Notes: generated by a model not told the origin, from the letters alone. DNA of 33,172 nt from Suttonella ornithocola (GCF_001889065.1 NZ_LWHB01000007.1:1-33172), one strand, 5' to 3'. Positions 24,841 to 33,172 are shown, counted from the stretch's first letter. Made by a program: numbers and translations.

Positions 24841-25662
24841 ATGAAAGATATCCAACTTGTTTTTTTTGATATCGACGATACGCTTTATCGAAAAGCCACT
24901 CAAACCGTTCCTGATTCTGCCTTATCCGCCATTCGTCAACTACGAAAAAAAGGGATTCACACTGCTATTGCAACAGGTCGCTCTCCAGTCGCGATTCCAG
25001 ATGTTTTACAACCTTTATTTAAAGATGGAAGCTTTGATTTATTAGTGTCTATTAATGGGCAATATAATTGTCAATTCACTGATAACGGCTCAACCGTTAT
25101 TTCCCATCATCCTATGGATCCTACTTATATCCAACAGGTTGTTGACTATATGAAACAAAAAGGTTGGGACTATGCGGGCATTTCTGAATCAGCTATGGTT
25201 TCCTCTGCTGATAACGAAGTGGTTCGCGATGCTTTAAAAGGTATTGGCGGAGTATTTGTCGATCCGGATTATCCATTAAACCATACCATTTATCAGATGC
25301 TTTTATTTCTTGATGAAGAGCAACTAAATCAATTTCAAGCAGACGGAATGATTCATCAAGGATTTGAAGCACTGCGTTGGCATCCACTTGGCGTTGATTT
25401 AGTGCAAAAAAATGGAGCAAAATCTCGTGGCATCAAAGATGTTTGCCAATATTTTAATCTTTCACCTAAGCAGACTATGGCATTTGGCGATGGTCATAAT
25501 GATGTAGAAATGATGCAATATGTCGGCATTGGTGTTGCTATGGGAGATGCTAGAGAAGAAGTCAAAGCCGTTGCCGATTACATCACTGGCACCATTGAAG
25601 AAGACGGCATTCTTAAAGCCTTACAGCACTTTAAGCTTCTTAATCACGGAGAAAATCAATGA
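24841..25662 (+). CDS. Cof-type HAD-IIB sugar-phosphatase-like hydrolase
   Basis: A haloacid dehalogenase-superfamily phosphatase with an IIB-type cap, acting on small phosphorylated metabolites; the substrate is not readable. The 273 residues are the usual Cof/YbiV length. Motif I is FFDIDDTLYRK (near residue 8) with the nucleophile Asp, motif II is ATGRSP (near 43), motif III includes GAKSRGIKDVC (about 190), and motif IV is FGDGHNDVEMMQYV (about 215-228). ATG 24841 is chosen because GGGA lies six bases upstream; an in-frame ATG two codons earlier (24835) is directly adjacent to that site and less likely. Its stop overlaps the start of the oxidoreductase gene as ATGA, so the two formed an operon. 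Confidence 0.92.
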   Translation: MKDIQLVFFDIDDTLYRKATQTVPDSALSAIRQLRKKGIHTAIATGRSPVAIPDVLQPLFKDGSFDLLVSINGQYNCQFTDNGSTVISHHPMDPTYIQQVVDYMKQKGWDYAGISESAMVSSADNEVVRDALKGIGGVFVDPDYPLNHTIYQMLLFLDEEQLNQFQADGMIHQGFEALRWHPLGVDLVQKNGAKSRGIKDVCQYFNLSPKQTMAFGDGHNDVEMMQYVGIGVAMGDAREEVKAVADYITGTIEEDGILKALQHFKLLNHGENQ

Positions 25663-26686
25663 CCATTGGTATTGGCATTATTGGCTATGGCAGAGCTACA
25701 CAAGTCTTTCATCTTCCACTATTAAAAGCCTGCCCTGCTTTTAAAGTCATAGGTATCGCTTCTAGCAAAACATCCAACGAGCTGCCTATAGATATTCAAC
25801 ATTACGCTACACCTTCTGAACTACTACAGAATCATCAGATTGAAGCAGTAGTCATTGTGACACCTAATGATAGCCATTATACACTTGCTAAAGCTGCTTT
25901 ATTAGCCAACAAACATGTAGTGTTAGAAAAACCAATGTGTTTAACCGTTGAAGAAGGACAAGAACTTATCAGCCTTGCTCAGCAACAACAGCGTTTCTTG
26001 ACGGTTTTTCATAATCGTCGACTAGACAGCGATTTCCTCACGCTTCGTCAAATCATTGCAGAAAATCGAGTAGGAACCATTCATCGTTTAATTAGTTGTT
26101 GGGACAGATACCGCCCTCATGTTCAACAACGCTGGCGAGAACAAAAACTTCCCGGAAGTGGAATTTGGTACGACCTTGGCCCACACTTAATTGATCAAGC
26201 TTTACAACTTTTTGGTGCACCAAAAGCAGTGACAGGAAGATGTTTAATGCTGCGTCCCAATAGTGAAGCGATAGACTATGCGCAAGTAACACTGCATTAT
26301 CCTGATAAAGAAGTATTATTAGGCACTAGCCTTATTGCAGTGCACCTAATCCACGCTATCGTTTAGAAGGAGAGTTAGGTACGTATATTAAATATGGTCT
26401 TGACCCACAAGAAGACCAACTTAAAGCTGGATTAGCCATTGATGATATTGCTTTTGGCACTGAAATGCCTGAAGCCTATGGTATCTATTATGATGAAAAA
26501 AGCACCCCACACCGTATTACAAGCCAAAAAGGCAGATTTATTGATTTTTACTTAAATCTAGCAGCCGCAATTAATGGTAATAGTCCTCTACTCGTGCAGC
26601 CTGAGCAAGCACTTGAGATCATAAAAATACTTACTTTAGCGCAGCAAAGTAGCGATGAGCAAAAGACGCTCAGCTATTCGGATTAA
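25659..26686 (+). pseudogene. Frameshifted Gfo/Idh/MocA-family oxidoreductase (YdgJ-like)
   Basis: A NAD(P)-dependent sugar or polyol dehydrogenase of the Gfo/Idh/MocA family, closest by eye to E. coli YdgJ. The first frame carries the Rossmann motif GIIGYGRATQVFHLPLL, VVLEKPMCLT with the catalytic Lys, and YDLGPHLIDQALQLFG in the C-terminal domain, then ends at 26366. The rest of the protein continues in another frame: PRYRLEGELGTYIKYG and LDPQEDQLKAG, up to a stop at 26684-26686. The shift matches loss of one base near 26335-26345, where GCAGTGCACC replaces an expected Ala codon pair. Everything else is intact, so inactivation is recent or an assembly error. It overlaps the HAD gene by four bases (ATGA). 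Confidence 0.87.
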
Positions 26687-26701
26687 TCTATTCTCTAAAC
26701 A

Positions 26702-26729
26702 AAAAGGTCGTTTAAATAAACGACCTTTT
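26702..26729. terminator. Bidirectional terminator between the oxidoreductase and FadL-family genes
   Basis: AAAAGGTCGTTTA (26702-26714) is perfectly complementary to TAAACGACCTTTT (26717-26729). The A-run and T-run ends allow it to act on both strands between the convergent genes. Confidence 0.9.
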
Positions 26730-26751
26730 ATCTTCTTACCTCAAGTAACCA

Positions 26752-28134
26752 TTAGAATCGGTAGGTATATTGTAAGCCGAAGAAATTCGCATGACTTTTG
26801 AAATCCGCTTTTCCACTGGCTTTAGAATCTACACAAGCTCCCGGACAAGGATGAACATTCGCTTTAGAGTTGCGCACGTGCATATAGCTATAGCCAACAT
26901 CTAAAGTACTATTTTTATTAATATCGTATTTAGCACCCAAAGAGAGCCATAAACGATCATTATCCGGCATCGTTACTAAACGATCATCTGCACTTTTAAT
27001 CGGTGATTGATCCCAAGATACCCCCGCTCTTAACTGCAATGGATCGGTAATTTGATAACTTCCACCAACACCAATTCTCCAAGTATCACGCCAACGAGGG
27101 AATGCACGACTGGTATCTGAAGGTCCGCCAATTGTCGGCTTAATATTTTCTAATTTGATATCTAATTCATTAAACCGAGAATGTCTTGTCCACGTGACAT
27201 TGCCAAATAAATTAATTTTTGGATCAATCCGATACATACCGTGAACTGAAATGGATTCTGGTGTTGTGATATTGGCTGAAGCTTTTTCTTTTTTGACATA
27301 GCCAGCTTGCCTGATGCCTTGCTCAAGTGCTGCTCCAAGCGCAGGATTTTTAAAGGCAGGTCCGACTAAATCCCAGTTAGCGGTTCCAGTTAAATGATGT
27401 TTAATGGGTGAACGATAGCTTGCGCCAACGCGTAAATTTTCGTTGACATCCCAATCCCACCCTAAATTAAAGCCAAATCCCCAATCATCTGCACCAAATT
27501 TGGCAACACCGTCTGCTGCACCATTTGAAAGCTGCATTTGTGGCGGCAGCTTCTGATTAACAGCAGGAGAAAAATTCGCATATTTATGGAGCTTTGCATC
27601 TGCATATTGTGCAATCAAACCGATACCGATGCTATGTTCGGGGCTGATTTTAAATGCAATGGTTGGATTGATATCAATGGTTTTTAATTCTGTACGGTTA
27701 ATGCTATAGCGTAAAACGCTATCTTCTTGGTATTTGGTATTTGCACCGAAAGGAACGTACAACCCAAGACCAGCCGTAATTGACGGACTAATTTGATAAC
27801 TTAAATAAGCATGCGGAACTAAAGTAATATTTTTTGTAACATTTCCGCTAGTTGAACCAAGAATTGGACTTCTATCCACATTATAACCAGCTGCATTTTT
27901 ATAATGAACGGTTGGATCTGCAATGATTAAATTTGCACTTATTTGTAAGCTAGGCAAATGCGTCAACCCCGCTGGATTATAATAAATAACTGAGGGATCA
28001 AGTGCTTCAGCAGCCGAAGCATCTGCTGTACTCATGCTAGATACAGACTGCGTTCCAAAATTATAGCCTGAAGCCCAAACTTGTGGCATCAATGCCACTG
28101 CCACACAAAAAGTTAACTTTTTACGCATTATCAT
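26752..28134 (-). CDS. FadL/OMPP1/TodX-family outer-membrane transporter
   Basis: Outer-membrane beta-barrel that imports long-chain fatty acids or other hydrophobic compounds. The 460 residues begin with a signal peptide (about 1-22, ending VWASG), so the mature N terminus starts GYNFGTQSVSSMS, followed by the FadL hatch-like SAAEALDPSVIYYNPAGLTHL (in part). The C terminus ends in QYTYRF, the aromatic last residue expected by the barrel assembly machinery. Residues near 420-430 hold two cysteines (HPCPGACVD), probably a disulfide in a surface loop. The ATG has GAGGAG six bases upstream. A terminator follows the gene. The specific substrate is unknown; no fad genes lie nearby. Confidence 0.92.
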   Translation of the reverse strand: MIMRKKLTFCVAVALMPQVWASGYNFGTQSVSSMSTADASAAEALDPSVIYYNPAGLTHLPSLQISANLIIADPTVHYKNAAGYNVDRSPILGSTSGNVTKNITLVPHAYLSYQISPSITAGLGLYVPFGANTKYQEDSVLRYSINRTELKTIDINPTIAFKISPEHSIGIGLIAQYADAKLHKYANFSPAVNQKLPPQMQLSNGAADGVAKFGADDWGFGFNLGWDWDVNENLRVGASYRSPIKHHLTGTANWDLVGPAFKNPALGAALEQGIRQAGYVKKEKASANITTPESISVHGMYRIDPKINLFGNVTWTRHSRFNELDIKLENIKPTIGGPSDTSRAFPRWRDTWRIGVGGSYQITDPLQLRAGVSWDQSPIKSADDRLVTMPDNDRLWLSLGAKYDINKNSTLDVGYSYMHVRNSKANVHPCPGACVDSKASGKADFKSHANFFGLQYTYRF

Positions 28135-28457
28135 AACATTCTCCTCTATAATATTATTATGTGGAACTCTCCACTCTTCCTTATCTAACCATAAAGTAAC
28201 CTAAACAGCAATATTATCTTTTGCTTTAGCCAGTTATACACTTTTGACCAATTTAAATCTAACCATCCGTTCTATAGGAATTTTCTTGTCATATTTGTTA
28301 AATGAAAATTTTTATTTGTAGAAAACATTTTCTAATCTCTTTGTAGTAGCTGCTTGTGTTCAGGAGAGTTCATTCTAAAAACGTGCTACAATTCCGCTGT
28401 TTTATTTCTAATGATACTGCTACTAATTGTTATAGCAGTTTTGAATGGAGTACATAT
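28135..28457. other. 323-base divergent intergenic region between the FadL-family gene and aceE
   Basis: This AT-rich gap must hold both promoters. On the plus strand an extended -10 lies at 28384-28392, followed by a hairpin (28416-28439) close to the aceE ribosome site. On the minus strand TATAAC lies at 28234-28239 with no clear -35. The segment 28237-28255 reads AATTGGTCAAAAGTGT on the minus strand, a half-match to PdhR and FadR operator consensuses. No open reading frame with support and no RNA gene is seen. Confidence 0.6.
28384..28392 (+). promoter_or_regulatory. Extended -10 promoter element for aceE-aceF
   Basis: TGCTACAAT at 28384-28392 combines the TGn extension with TACAAT (five of six -10 bases). 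No good -35 is found, which is acceptable for an extended -10 promoter. Start would be near 28399, giving a leader of about 60 bases. Confidence 0.45.
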
Positions 28458-31121
28458 ATGGCTGATTTAATTCAAAACGACATTGATCCCCAAGAAACTA
28501 AAGAATGGCTTGCCGCCATTGATAACGTACAAGAACGTGATGGTGATGAACGCGTAAACTTTCTACTCACGCAAATTAGCCAAAGAGCCAATTTAACCGG
28601 TGGCAGAACTGGTGTCGGCACCACACCTTATATCAATACCATTGCACCTGAAGATCAACCTACCTTTCCAGGTGATAAAAATTTAGAACGTATTATTCGT
28701 AACGTTATTCGCTGGAATGCGGCAGCAATGGTTATCCGCGCTGGTAAACATACAAACGTTGGGGGACATATTGCCTCTTTCACATCTGCGGCAACCTTAT
28801 ATGAAGTTGGTCAAAACCACTTTTGGCGCGGACAAGATGGACATTTAGGCGATTTAGTTTTCTTCCAAGGACATTCTGCTCCTGGCTTTTATGCTCGTGC
28901 TTATTTAGAAGGACGCTTGACGGATGAACAATTAGATAACTTCCGTCAAGAAGTCGGCGGTAATGGATTATCTTCTTACCCACATCCATGGCTCATGCCA
29001 AATTTCTGGCAATTCCCAACCGTTTCTATGGGACTAGGTCCGATGATGGCGATTTATCAAGCACGTTTTATCAAATATTTAGAAGATCGTGGTTTCTTAG
29101 AGCCTAGCGACCGTAAAGTATGGTGTTTCTGTGGTGATGGTGAAATGGATGAGCCAGAATCTCGCGGTGCTTTATCAATGGCGGGTCGTGAAAAACTTGA
29201 TAACCTTATTTTTGTCATCAACTGTAACTTACAACGCTTAGACGGACCGGTTCGTGGTAACGGAAAAATCGTCCAAGAACTTGAAGCAGAATTCCGTGGC
29301 TGTAACTGGGAAGTGATTAAAGTTCTTTGGGGAACGGGTTGGGACAAGCTGCTTGCGAAAGACAAAGATGGTCATTTGCAAAAACGCATGACAGAGTGTG
29401 TAGATGGTGACTATCAAACTATCAAATCGAAAGACGGTGCTTATGTAAGAGAATTTTTCTTCAATACGCCTGAGCTCCGCGCCATGGTAGAAGATTGGAC
29501 AGATGATGAAATCTGGGCACTTACTCGTGGTGGACATGATGTAGAAAAAGTGTTTGCTGCTTACGCTAAAGCCGTTAAAAATGATCGTCCAACCGTTATC
29601 TTAGCGCAAACCGTTAAAGGCTTTGGTATGGGTGATGCCGGTGAAGGACAAAACATTGCGCACCAAGCGAAAAAAATGAGCACCGAACAGCTCAAACAAT
29701 ATCGTGATCGATTTGATATTGATATTACCGATGAAAACGTTGAAAAAGTCGGCTATCTACAACTAGATAAAGATAGTCCTGCTTATAAATATTTACAAGA
29801 ACGTCGGAAAGCTTTAAATGGTTACGTCCCTACTCGTAGAGAAAAATCTGAAGCGTTAGAAATTCCGCCATTGAGCGAATTTGATGCTGTATTAAAAGGC
29901 TCAGGAGAAGGTCGCGAAATTTCCACAACAATGGCGTTTGTCCGTGTCTTAAACACACTGATGAAAGACAAAAATATTGGAAAACGAATTGTTCCAATCG
30001 TGCCAGATGAATCTAGAACATTCGGTATGGAAGGGATGTTCCGCCAATACAGCATTTGGAATCAAAAAGGTCAGCAATACGTACCGCAAGACCAAGGTCA
30101 GCTGATGTATTACAAAGAGTCTGAAAAAGGTCAAATTATTCAAGAAGGTATTAACGAGGCGGGTGGTATCTGCGACTTTATTGCAGCAGGAACTTCATAC
30201 TCTGTTCACAACATTCCAATGATTCCTTTCTTCATTTATTACTCAATGTTTGGTTTCCAACGCTTTGGCGATTTTGCATGGGCAGCTGGCGATCAACGTT
30301 GTCGTGGTTTCTTATTAGGCGGTACTGCTGGACGAACGACGCTAAATGGTGAAGGACTCCAGCACGAAGACGGACATAGCATGATTCAAGCCGGCTTAAT
30401 TCCGAACTGTATTCCATACGATCCAACCTATGGCTATGAAGTTGCTGTTATTATTCATAATGGCTTGCATAGAATGTATAAAGAGCAGGAAGATGTGTAC
30501 TACTACATCACCCTAATGAACGAAAACTATCCTCAGCCAGCATTGCCAGAAGTCGAAGGCATAGAAGATCAAATCCTCAAAGGTATGTATCTACTTAAAG
30601 GTGCTGAATCATCAGAGAAAAAACGTGTTCAGTTGATGGGTTCTGGAACCATTCTCAATGAAGTTGTCGAAGCTGCTCAATTATTAGAAGATGATTGGGG
30701 AATTGCTTCTGATATTTGGAGCTGTACCAGCTTTACTTTATTGGCTCGAGATGGCATGGAAGTTGAGCGCTATAATCGCCTACATCCAACAGAAGCACAA
30801 AAAACTCCATTTATCGCTGATCAGCTTGAAGGCCATGAAGGTCCTATTGTTGTAGCAACTGACTACATTCGTGCTTATCCAGAACAAATTCGCGCATTTA
30901 TCCCTGTTGGACGCCGCATGACAATCTTAGGAACTGATGGTTATGGTCGTTCAGATACTCGAGAAGCGTTAAGAGAATTCTTTGAAGTCAATCGCTACCA
31001 TATTGTCGTAGCCGCGTTAAAAGCATTGGCAGATAATGGCGAATTAGCTGGCGAAAAAGTTGCTGAAGCTATTTCAAAATATGGCATTGTTACCGATTCT
31101 GAATTCCAACTTTACCGCTAA
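28458..31121 (+). CDS. aceE: Pyruvate dehydrogenase E1 component, homodimeric type
   Basis: Thiamine-diphosphate enzyme that decarboxylates pyruvate and transfers the acetyl group to the lipoyl arm of E2. From ATG 28458 it has 887 residues, the same as E. coli AceE. The start is chosen for the family opening DPQETKEWLAAID and for GGAG seven bases upstream; an ORF extension of 34 codons is leader. The TPP motif is CGDGEMDEPESRGALSMAG with NLIFVINCNLQRLDGPVRGN following. The N-terminal region RTGVGTTPYINTI and GHIASFTSAATLYEVGQNHF, and the pyrimidine-domain segment NEAGGICDFIAAGTSYSVH, are all conserved. It is followed after 18 bases by aceF. No pdhR-like regulator is in the window. Confidence 0.98.
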   Translation: MADLIQNDIDPQETKEWLAAIDNVQERDGDERVNFLLTQISQRANLTGGRTGVGTTPYINTIAPEDQPTFPGDKNLERIIRNVIRWNAAAMVIRAGKHTNVGGHIASFTSAATLYEVGQNHFWRGQDGHLGDLVFFQGHSAPGFYARAYLEGRLTDEQLDNFRQEVGGNGLSSYPHPWLMPNFWQFPTVSMGLGPMMAIYQARFIKYLEDRGFLEPSDRKVWCFCGDGEMDEPESRGALSMAGREKLDNLIFVINCNLQRLDGPVRGNGKIVQELEAEFRGCNWEVIKVLWGTGWDKLLAKDKDGHLQKRMTECVDGDYQTIKSKDGAYVREFFFNTPELRAMVEDWTDDEIWALTRGGHDVEKVFAAYAKAVKNDRPTVILAQTVKGFGMGDAGEGQNIAHQAKKMSTEQLKQYRDRFDIDITDENVEKVGYLQLDKDSPAYKYLQERRKALNGYVPTRREKSEALEIPPLSEFDAVLKGSGEGREISTTMAFVRVLNTLMKDKNIGKRIVPIVPDESRTFGMEGMFRQYSIWNQKGQQYVPQDQGQLMYYKESEKGQIIQEGINEAGGICDFIAAGTSYSVHNIPMIPFFIYYSMFGFQRFGDFAWAAGDQRCRGFLLGGTAGRTTLNGEGLQHEDGHSMIQAGLIPNCIPYDPTYGYEVAVIIHNGLHRMYKEQEDVYYYITLMNENYPQPALPEVEGIEDQILKGMYLLKGAESSEKKRVQLMGSGTILNEVVEAAQLLEDDWGIASDIWSCTSFTLLARDGMEVERYNRLHPTEAQKTPFIADQLEGHEGPIVVATDYIRAYPEQIRAFIPVGRRMTILGTDGYGRSDTREALREFFEVNRYHIVVAALKALADNGELAGEKVAEAISKYGIVTDSEFQLYR

Positions 31122-31139
31122 GTTTAGGAGAAGATTTGT

Positions 31140-32783
31140 ATGAGTATTGAAATTCGTGTACCCGATATTGGCGACTTTGATGCCGTTGATGTCATTGAAG
31201 TGTTGATTAAAGCTGGTGATACAATTGAAGTTGATCAGTCTGTTTTAGTGTTAGAATCTGATAAAGCTTCTATGGAAGTCCCTGCTTCAGCAGCAGGGAC
31301 AGTTGAAAGTGTTAAGATAAAAGTGGGTGATAAAGTTAAAAAAGGCGATGTTATTGCAACCCTAGCGGGAGAAGATAATAGCGCTTCTCAACAATCAGAA
31401 GAAAAAGCCTCTGAGCAAAAAGAAGCCCCAAAAAATACTGACAACAATGCGCCTACCGCTTCCGAACAATCTGAGACCGTTGAGCTAAAAGTTCCTGATA
31501 TCGGTGATTTCGATAGCGTGAGCGTTATTGAAGTTAATGTGACTGAAGGTCAAGATATTCAAGTAGATGATACATTAATCACATTAGAATCTGATAAAGC
31601 TTCAATGGAAGTCCCAGCAGAGGCTGCCGGTAAACTTCTTTCTCTCAAAGTGAAAGTAGGTGATAACGTTTCAAAAGGCGATGTCATTGCGCTCGTGCAA
31701 ACAGGAGAGAAAAATCATATAGCGGATGAATCAGCTAACAAAAAAGCGCAAACATCTGCTAATAAAACAGGCAAAGCAGAATCTGTACCTTCCTCTAGCA
31801 CAGAAAAAACTCAAGCTACAACGCCTGTAAGTACAACTAATGCGGAAAAAATAGATGAAGCTGCTTTTGCAAAAGCCTATGCTAGTCCAGCCGTCCGTCG
31901 TTTTGCACGCGAGTTAGGCGCTGATCTTGGAAAAATCTCTGGCAGTGGTCGCAATAACCGAATTCTTGAAGAAGACGTTAAAAAGTTTGTCAAACAAGCA
32001 CTCAGCAATCTAGATAATTCTAATAGCGCAGCACCTGCTACTGGCAGCGGTATTCCGCCAATTCCTGCTGTAGATTTTAGTAAGTTTGGGGCAGTAGAAG
32101 AGCAAAAACTCTCAAGAATTAATATTCTAACCGGTGAAGCGATGACACGCTGTTGGTTAAATATTCCTCATGTTACTCAACATGATATGTGCGATATCAC
32201 AGAACTAGAAGATTTTAGAAAATCTCTAAAAGCAGAAGCTGAAAAGAAAGGTGTGAGAGTAACTATGTTGGCTTTCCTTATGAAAGCACTTGTTGCAGGT
32301 TTAAAAGAGTTCCCAAGATTCAACTCTTCACTGTCTTCAGACGGCAAAAGCCTGATTATGAAAAAATATTATAATATCGGTATCGCAGTTGATACGCCGA
32401 ATGGACTTGTTGTGCCTGTTATTAAAGAAGTTGATCAAAAAGGTATTTATGAGCTATCTTCCGATCTCATGGAAATTAGTAAGAAAGCACGCGATGGCAA
32501 GCTAAGTCCAAAAGATATGTCTGGCGCTTCTATGACTATTTCTAGCCTAGGTGGCATTGGTGGGCAATACTTCACCCCAATTGTAAATGCCCCAGAAGTT
32601 GCTATCTTGGGTGTTTCACGTTCTACTTTACAACCTATTTGGAATGGAAAAACCTTTGAACCTCGTTTAATGCTACCGCTATCTATGTCTTATGATCACC
32701 GTGTTATTGATGGTGCATTAGGTGCTAGGATGATTGTATTTCTTGGGCAAATGCTTACAGATATGAAAAAAGCTTTATTATAA
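31140..32783 (+). CDS. aceF: Dihydrolipoamide acetyltransferase, E2 of pyruvate dehydrogenase
   Basis: Core of the pyruvate dehydrogenase complex: swings lipoyl arms between E1 and E3 and transfers acetyl to CoA. The 547 residues hold two lipoyl domains (about 1-77 and 113-190) with LESDKASMEVP and lipoyl Lys42 and Lys153, each followed by an Ala/Lys/Glu/Thr-rich linker; a peripheral-subunit-binding domain (about 248-284, SPAVRRFARELG and GSGRNNRILEEDV); and the catalytic domain (about 310-547) with SYDHRVIDGALG holding His520 and Asp524. E. coli E2 has three lipoyl domains, so this is a two-domain variant, as in many other bacteria. AGGAG precedes the ATG. A TolC-family gene, not lpd, begins 15 bases after the stop. 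Confidence 0.97.
   Translation: MSIEIRVPDIGDFDAVDVIEVLIKAGDTIEVDQSVLVLESDKASMEVPASAAGTVESVKIKVGDKVKKGDVIATLAGEDNSASQQSEEKASEQKEAPKNTDNNAPTASEQSETVELKVPDIGDFDSVSVIEVNVTEGQDIQVDDTLITLESDKASMEVPAEAAGKLLSLKVKVGDNVSKGDVIALVQTGEKNHIADESANKKAQTSANKTGKAESVPSSSTEKTQATTPVSTTNAEKIDEAAFAKAYASPAVRRFARELGADLGKISGSGRNNRILEEDVKKFVKQALSNLDNSNSAAPATGSGIPPIPAVDFSKFGAVEEQKLSRINILTGEAMTRCWLNIPHVTQHDMCDITELEDFRKSLKAEAEKKGVRVTMLAFLMKALVAGLKEFPRFNSSLSSDGKSLIMKKYYNIGIAVDTPNGLVVPVIKEVDQKGIYELSSDLMEISKKARDGKLSPKDMSGASMTISSLGGIGGQYFTPIVNAPEVAILGVSRSTLQPIWNGKTFEPRLMLPLSMSYDHRVIDGALGARMIVFLGQMLTDMKKALL
31251..31615 (+). repeat. 32-base direct repeat marking the two lipoyl-attachment sites of aceF
   Basis: Copies at 31251-31282 and 31584-31615 match at 31 of 32 bases, from TTAGAATCTG to GAAGTCCC, differing only by T or A before ATGGAAGTCCC. 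They are 333 bases (111 codons) apart and in the same frame. Surrounding lipoyl-domain DNA is much less similar. Confidence 0.85.
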
Positions 32784-32798
32784 ATTAAAGGGAATAAT

Positions 32799-33172
32799 AT
32801 GCGGTTTGTCCTGCACAAACATCTGTTACTAATAGCTTTATTGATAACAGCATCTTATGCTTCAGCCAGGGATTTGGCAGAAATTTTGCGCAGTAGCGCG
32901 ATGAACAACCCTGAAATTTTAGAAGCTCAAGCTAACCAAGCTGTCTCGCAAGCGGCTCTAGAACAAGCTAGAGCCGCTCGTTATCCAACTGTACAAGCGA
33001 CAGCAAATCAACCCATGATAAACACCATGAGTAATAGTCATCAATTTACTCCTGGTTTAAAAGCAAATTGGACATTATATGATTTTGGTAAAATTAGTGC
33101 CGATATTAAACGCGGAGAAGTAGAAGAGCAATATTATGGCTATAAGCTCAATGAAAAATCAGATGAATGGGC
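32799..33172 (+). CDS. TolC-family outer-membrane efflux protein (N-terminal part, cut by the right edge)
   Basis: The first 124 codons are visible. A signal peptide (MRFVLHKHLLLIALLITASYASA) of about 23 residues is followed by DLAEILRSSAMNNPEILEAQA and VSQAALEQARAARYPTVQATA, the typical start of TolC-type coiled-coil helices, then TPGLKANWTLYDFGKISADIKRGE, the family's 'l.ysl.dfGk' strand-to-helix motif. Such proteins form the outer-membrane channel of type I secretion or RND/ABC efflux. AAAGGG lies six bases before the ATG. Its position 15 bases after aceF suggests co-transcription, or at least no terminator between them. Whether an ABC or RND partner follows is outside the window. Confidence 0.85.
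   Translation, partial: MRFVLHKHLLLIALLITASYASARDLAEILRSSAMNNPEILEAQANQAVSQAALEQARAARYPTVQATANQPMINTMSNSHQFTPGLKANWTLYDFGKISADIKRGEVEEQYYGYKLNEKSDEW

Noticed and set aside
10222..26729. Shared DNA-uptake words in terminator hairpins
   Set aside because: The four terminator stems have different sequences, so no repeated uptake-signal word is supported.
28356..28457. Longer AceE N terminus (34 extra codons)
   Set aside because: The extension covers the promoter and leader hairpin, and the family length of 887 fits ATG 28458.
29057..29537. Minus-strand open frames of about 100 residues inside aceE
   Set aside because: Shadows of the strongly conserved AceE coding sequence; no independent signals.
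1..33172. CRISPR arrays, insertion sequences, prophage genes, tRNA or rRNA genes
   Set aside because: No regularly spaced repeats, transposase or integrase motifs, terminal inverted repeats, or tRNA-like T-loop motifs were noticed on either strand by eye.

Overview
The window reads as chromosomal DNA of an AT-rich Gram-negative gammaproteobacterium. Supporting signs are the hfq-hflX-hflK-hflC-hisZ-purA-rnr-rlmB gene order, a homodimeric-type AceE, a FadL-type porin and a TolC-type outer-membrane protein. The use of HisZ (which implies a short-form HisG) argues against Enterobacteriaceae, Vibrio and Pasteurellaceae. The Cardiobacteriales or a neighbouring order would fit, but that placement is inference. 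No phage, insertion sequence, integrase, CRISPR array, rRNA or tRNA was seen. Almost everything is core housekeeping.

Layout. 1-739: a decayed aldose 1-epimerase (LacX type), minus strand, running off the left edge. 865-1182: a small gene of unknown function whose end overlaps ugd. 1165-3363: galE then ugd (minus), supplying UDP-galactose and UDP-glucuronate. 3516-6611: plus-strand group of an SLC13-type anion permease, a flavin reductase-like protein and an overlapping DUF4743/Nudix hydrolase. 6620-8811: TPR protein, recA, recX (minus). 8958-10220: Na+/H+ antiporter. 10264-13276: kbp, murI and an alanine/glycine:cation symporter (minus). 13496-14098: LysE-type exporter. 14104-24584: one long minus-strand block reading hfq, hflX, hflK, hflC, DUF2065, hisZ, purA, rnr, rlmB and a broken membrane-anchored endonuclease/exonuclease/phosphatase gene. 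24841-26686: HAD phosphatase plus a frameshifted Gfo/Idh/MocA oxidoreductase. 26752-28134: FadL-family porin (minus). 28458-33172: aceE, aceF and the start of a TolC-family gene.

How the genes work together. The hfl block couples RNA chaperoning and ribosome rescue (Hfq, HflX, RNase R, RlmB) with the FtsH-modulating HflKC complex and with histidine and purine synthesis (HisZ, PurA). aceE and aceF encode E1 and a two-lipoyl-domain E2 of pyruvate dehydrogenase; lpd is not the next gene.

Three genes are broken (aldose epimerase, EEP nuclease, Gfo/Idh oxidoreductase). I found no convincing new multi-gene defence or mobile system. The items most worth a second look are the orphan 105-residue gene, the overlapping flavin reductase/Nudix pair, recA sitting behind a TPR gene with no visible LexA box, the competing leader hairpins before the AGCS transporter, and a 32-bp in-frame repeat in aceF. 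Four intrinsic terminators and several promoter candidates are listed.
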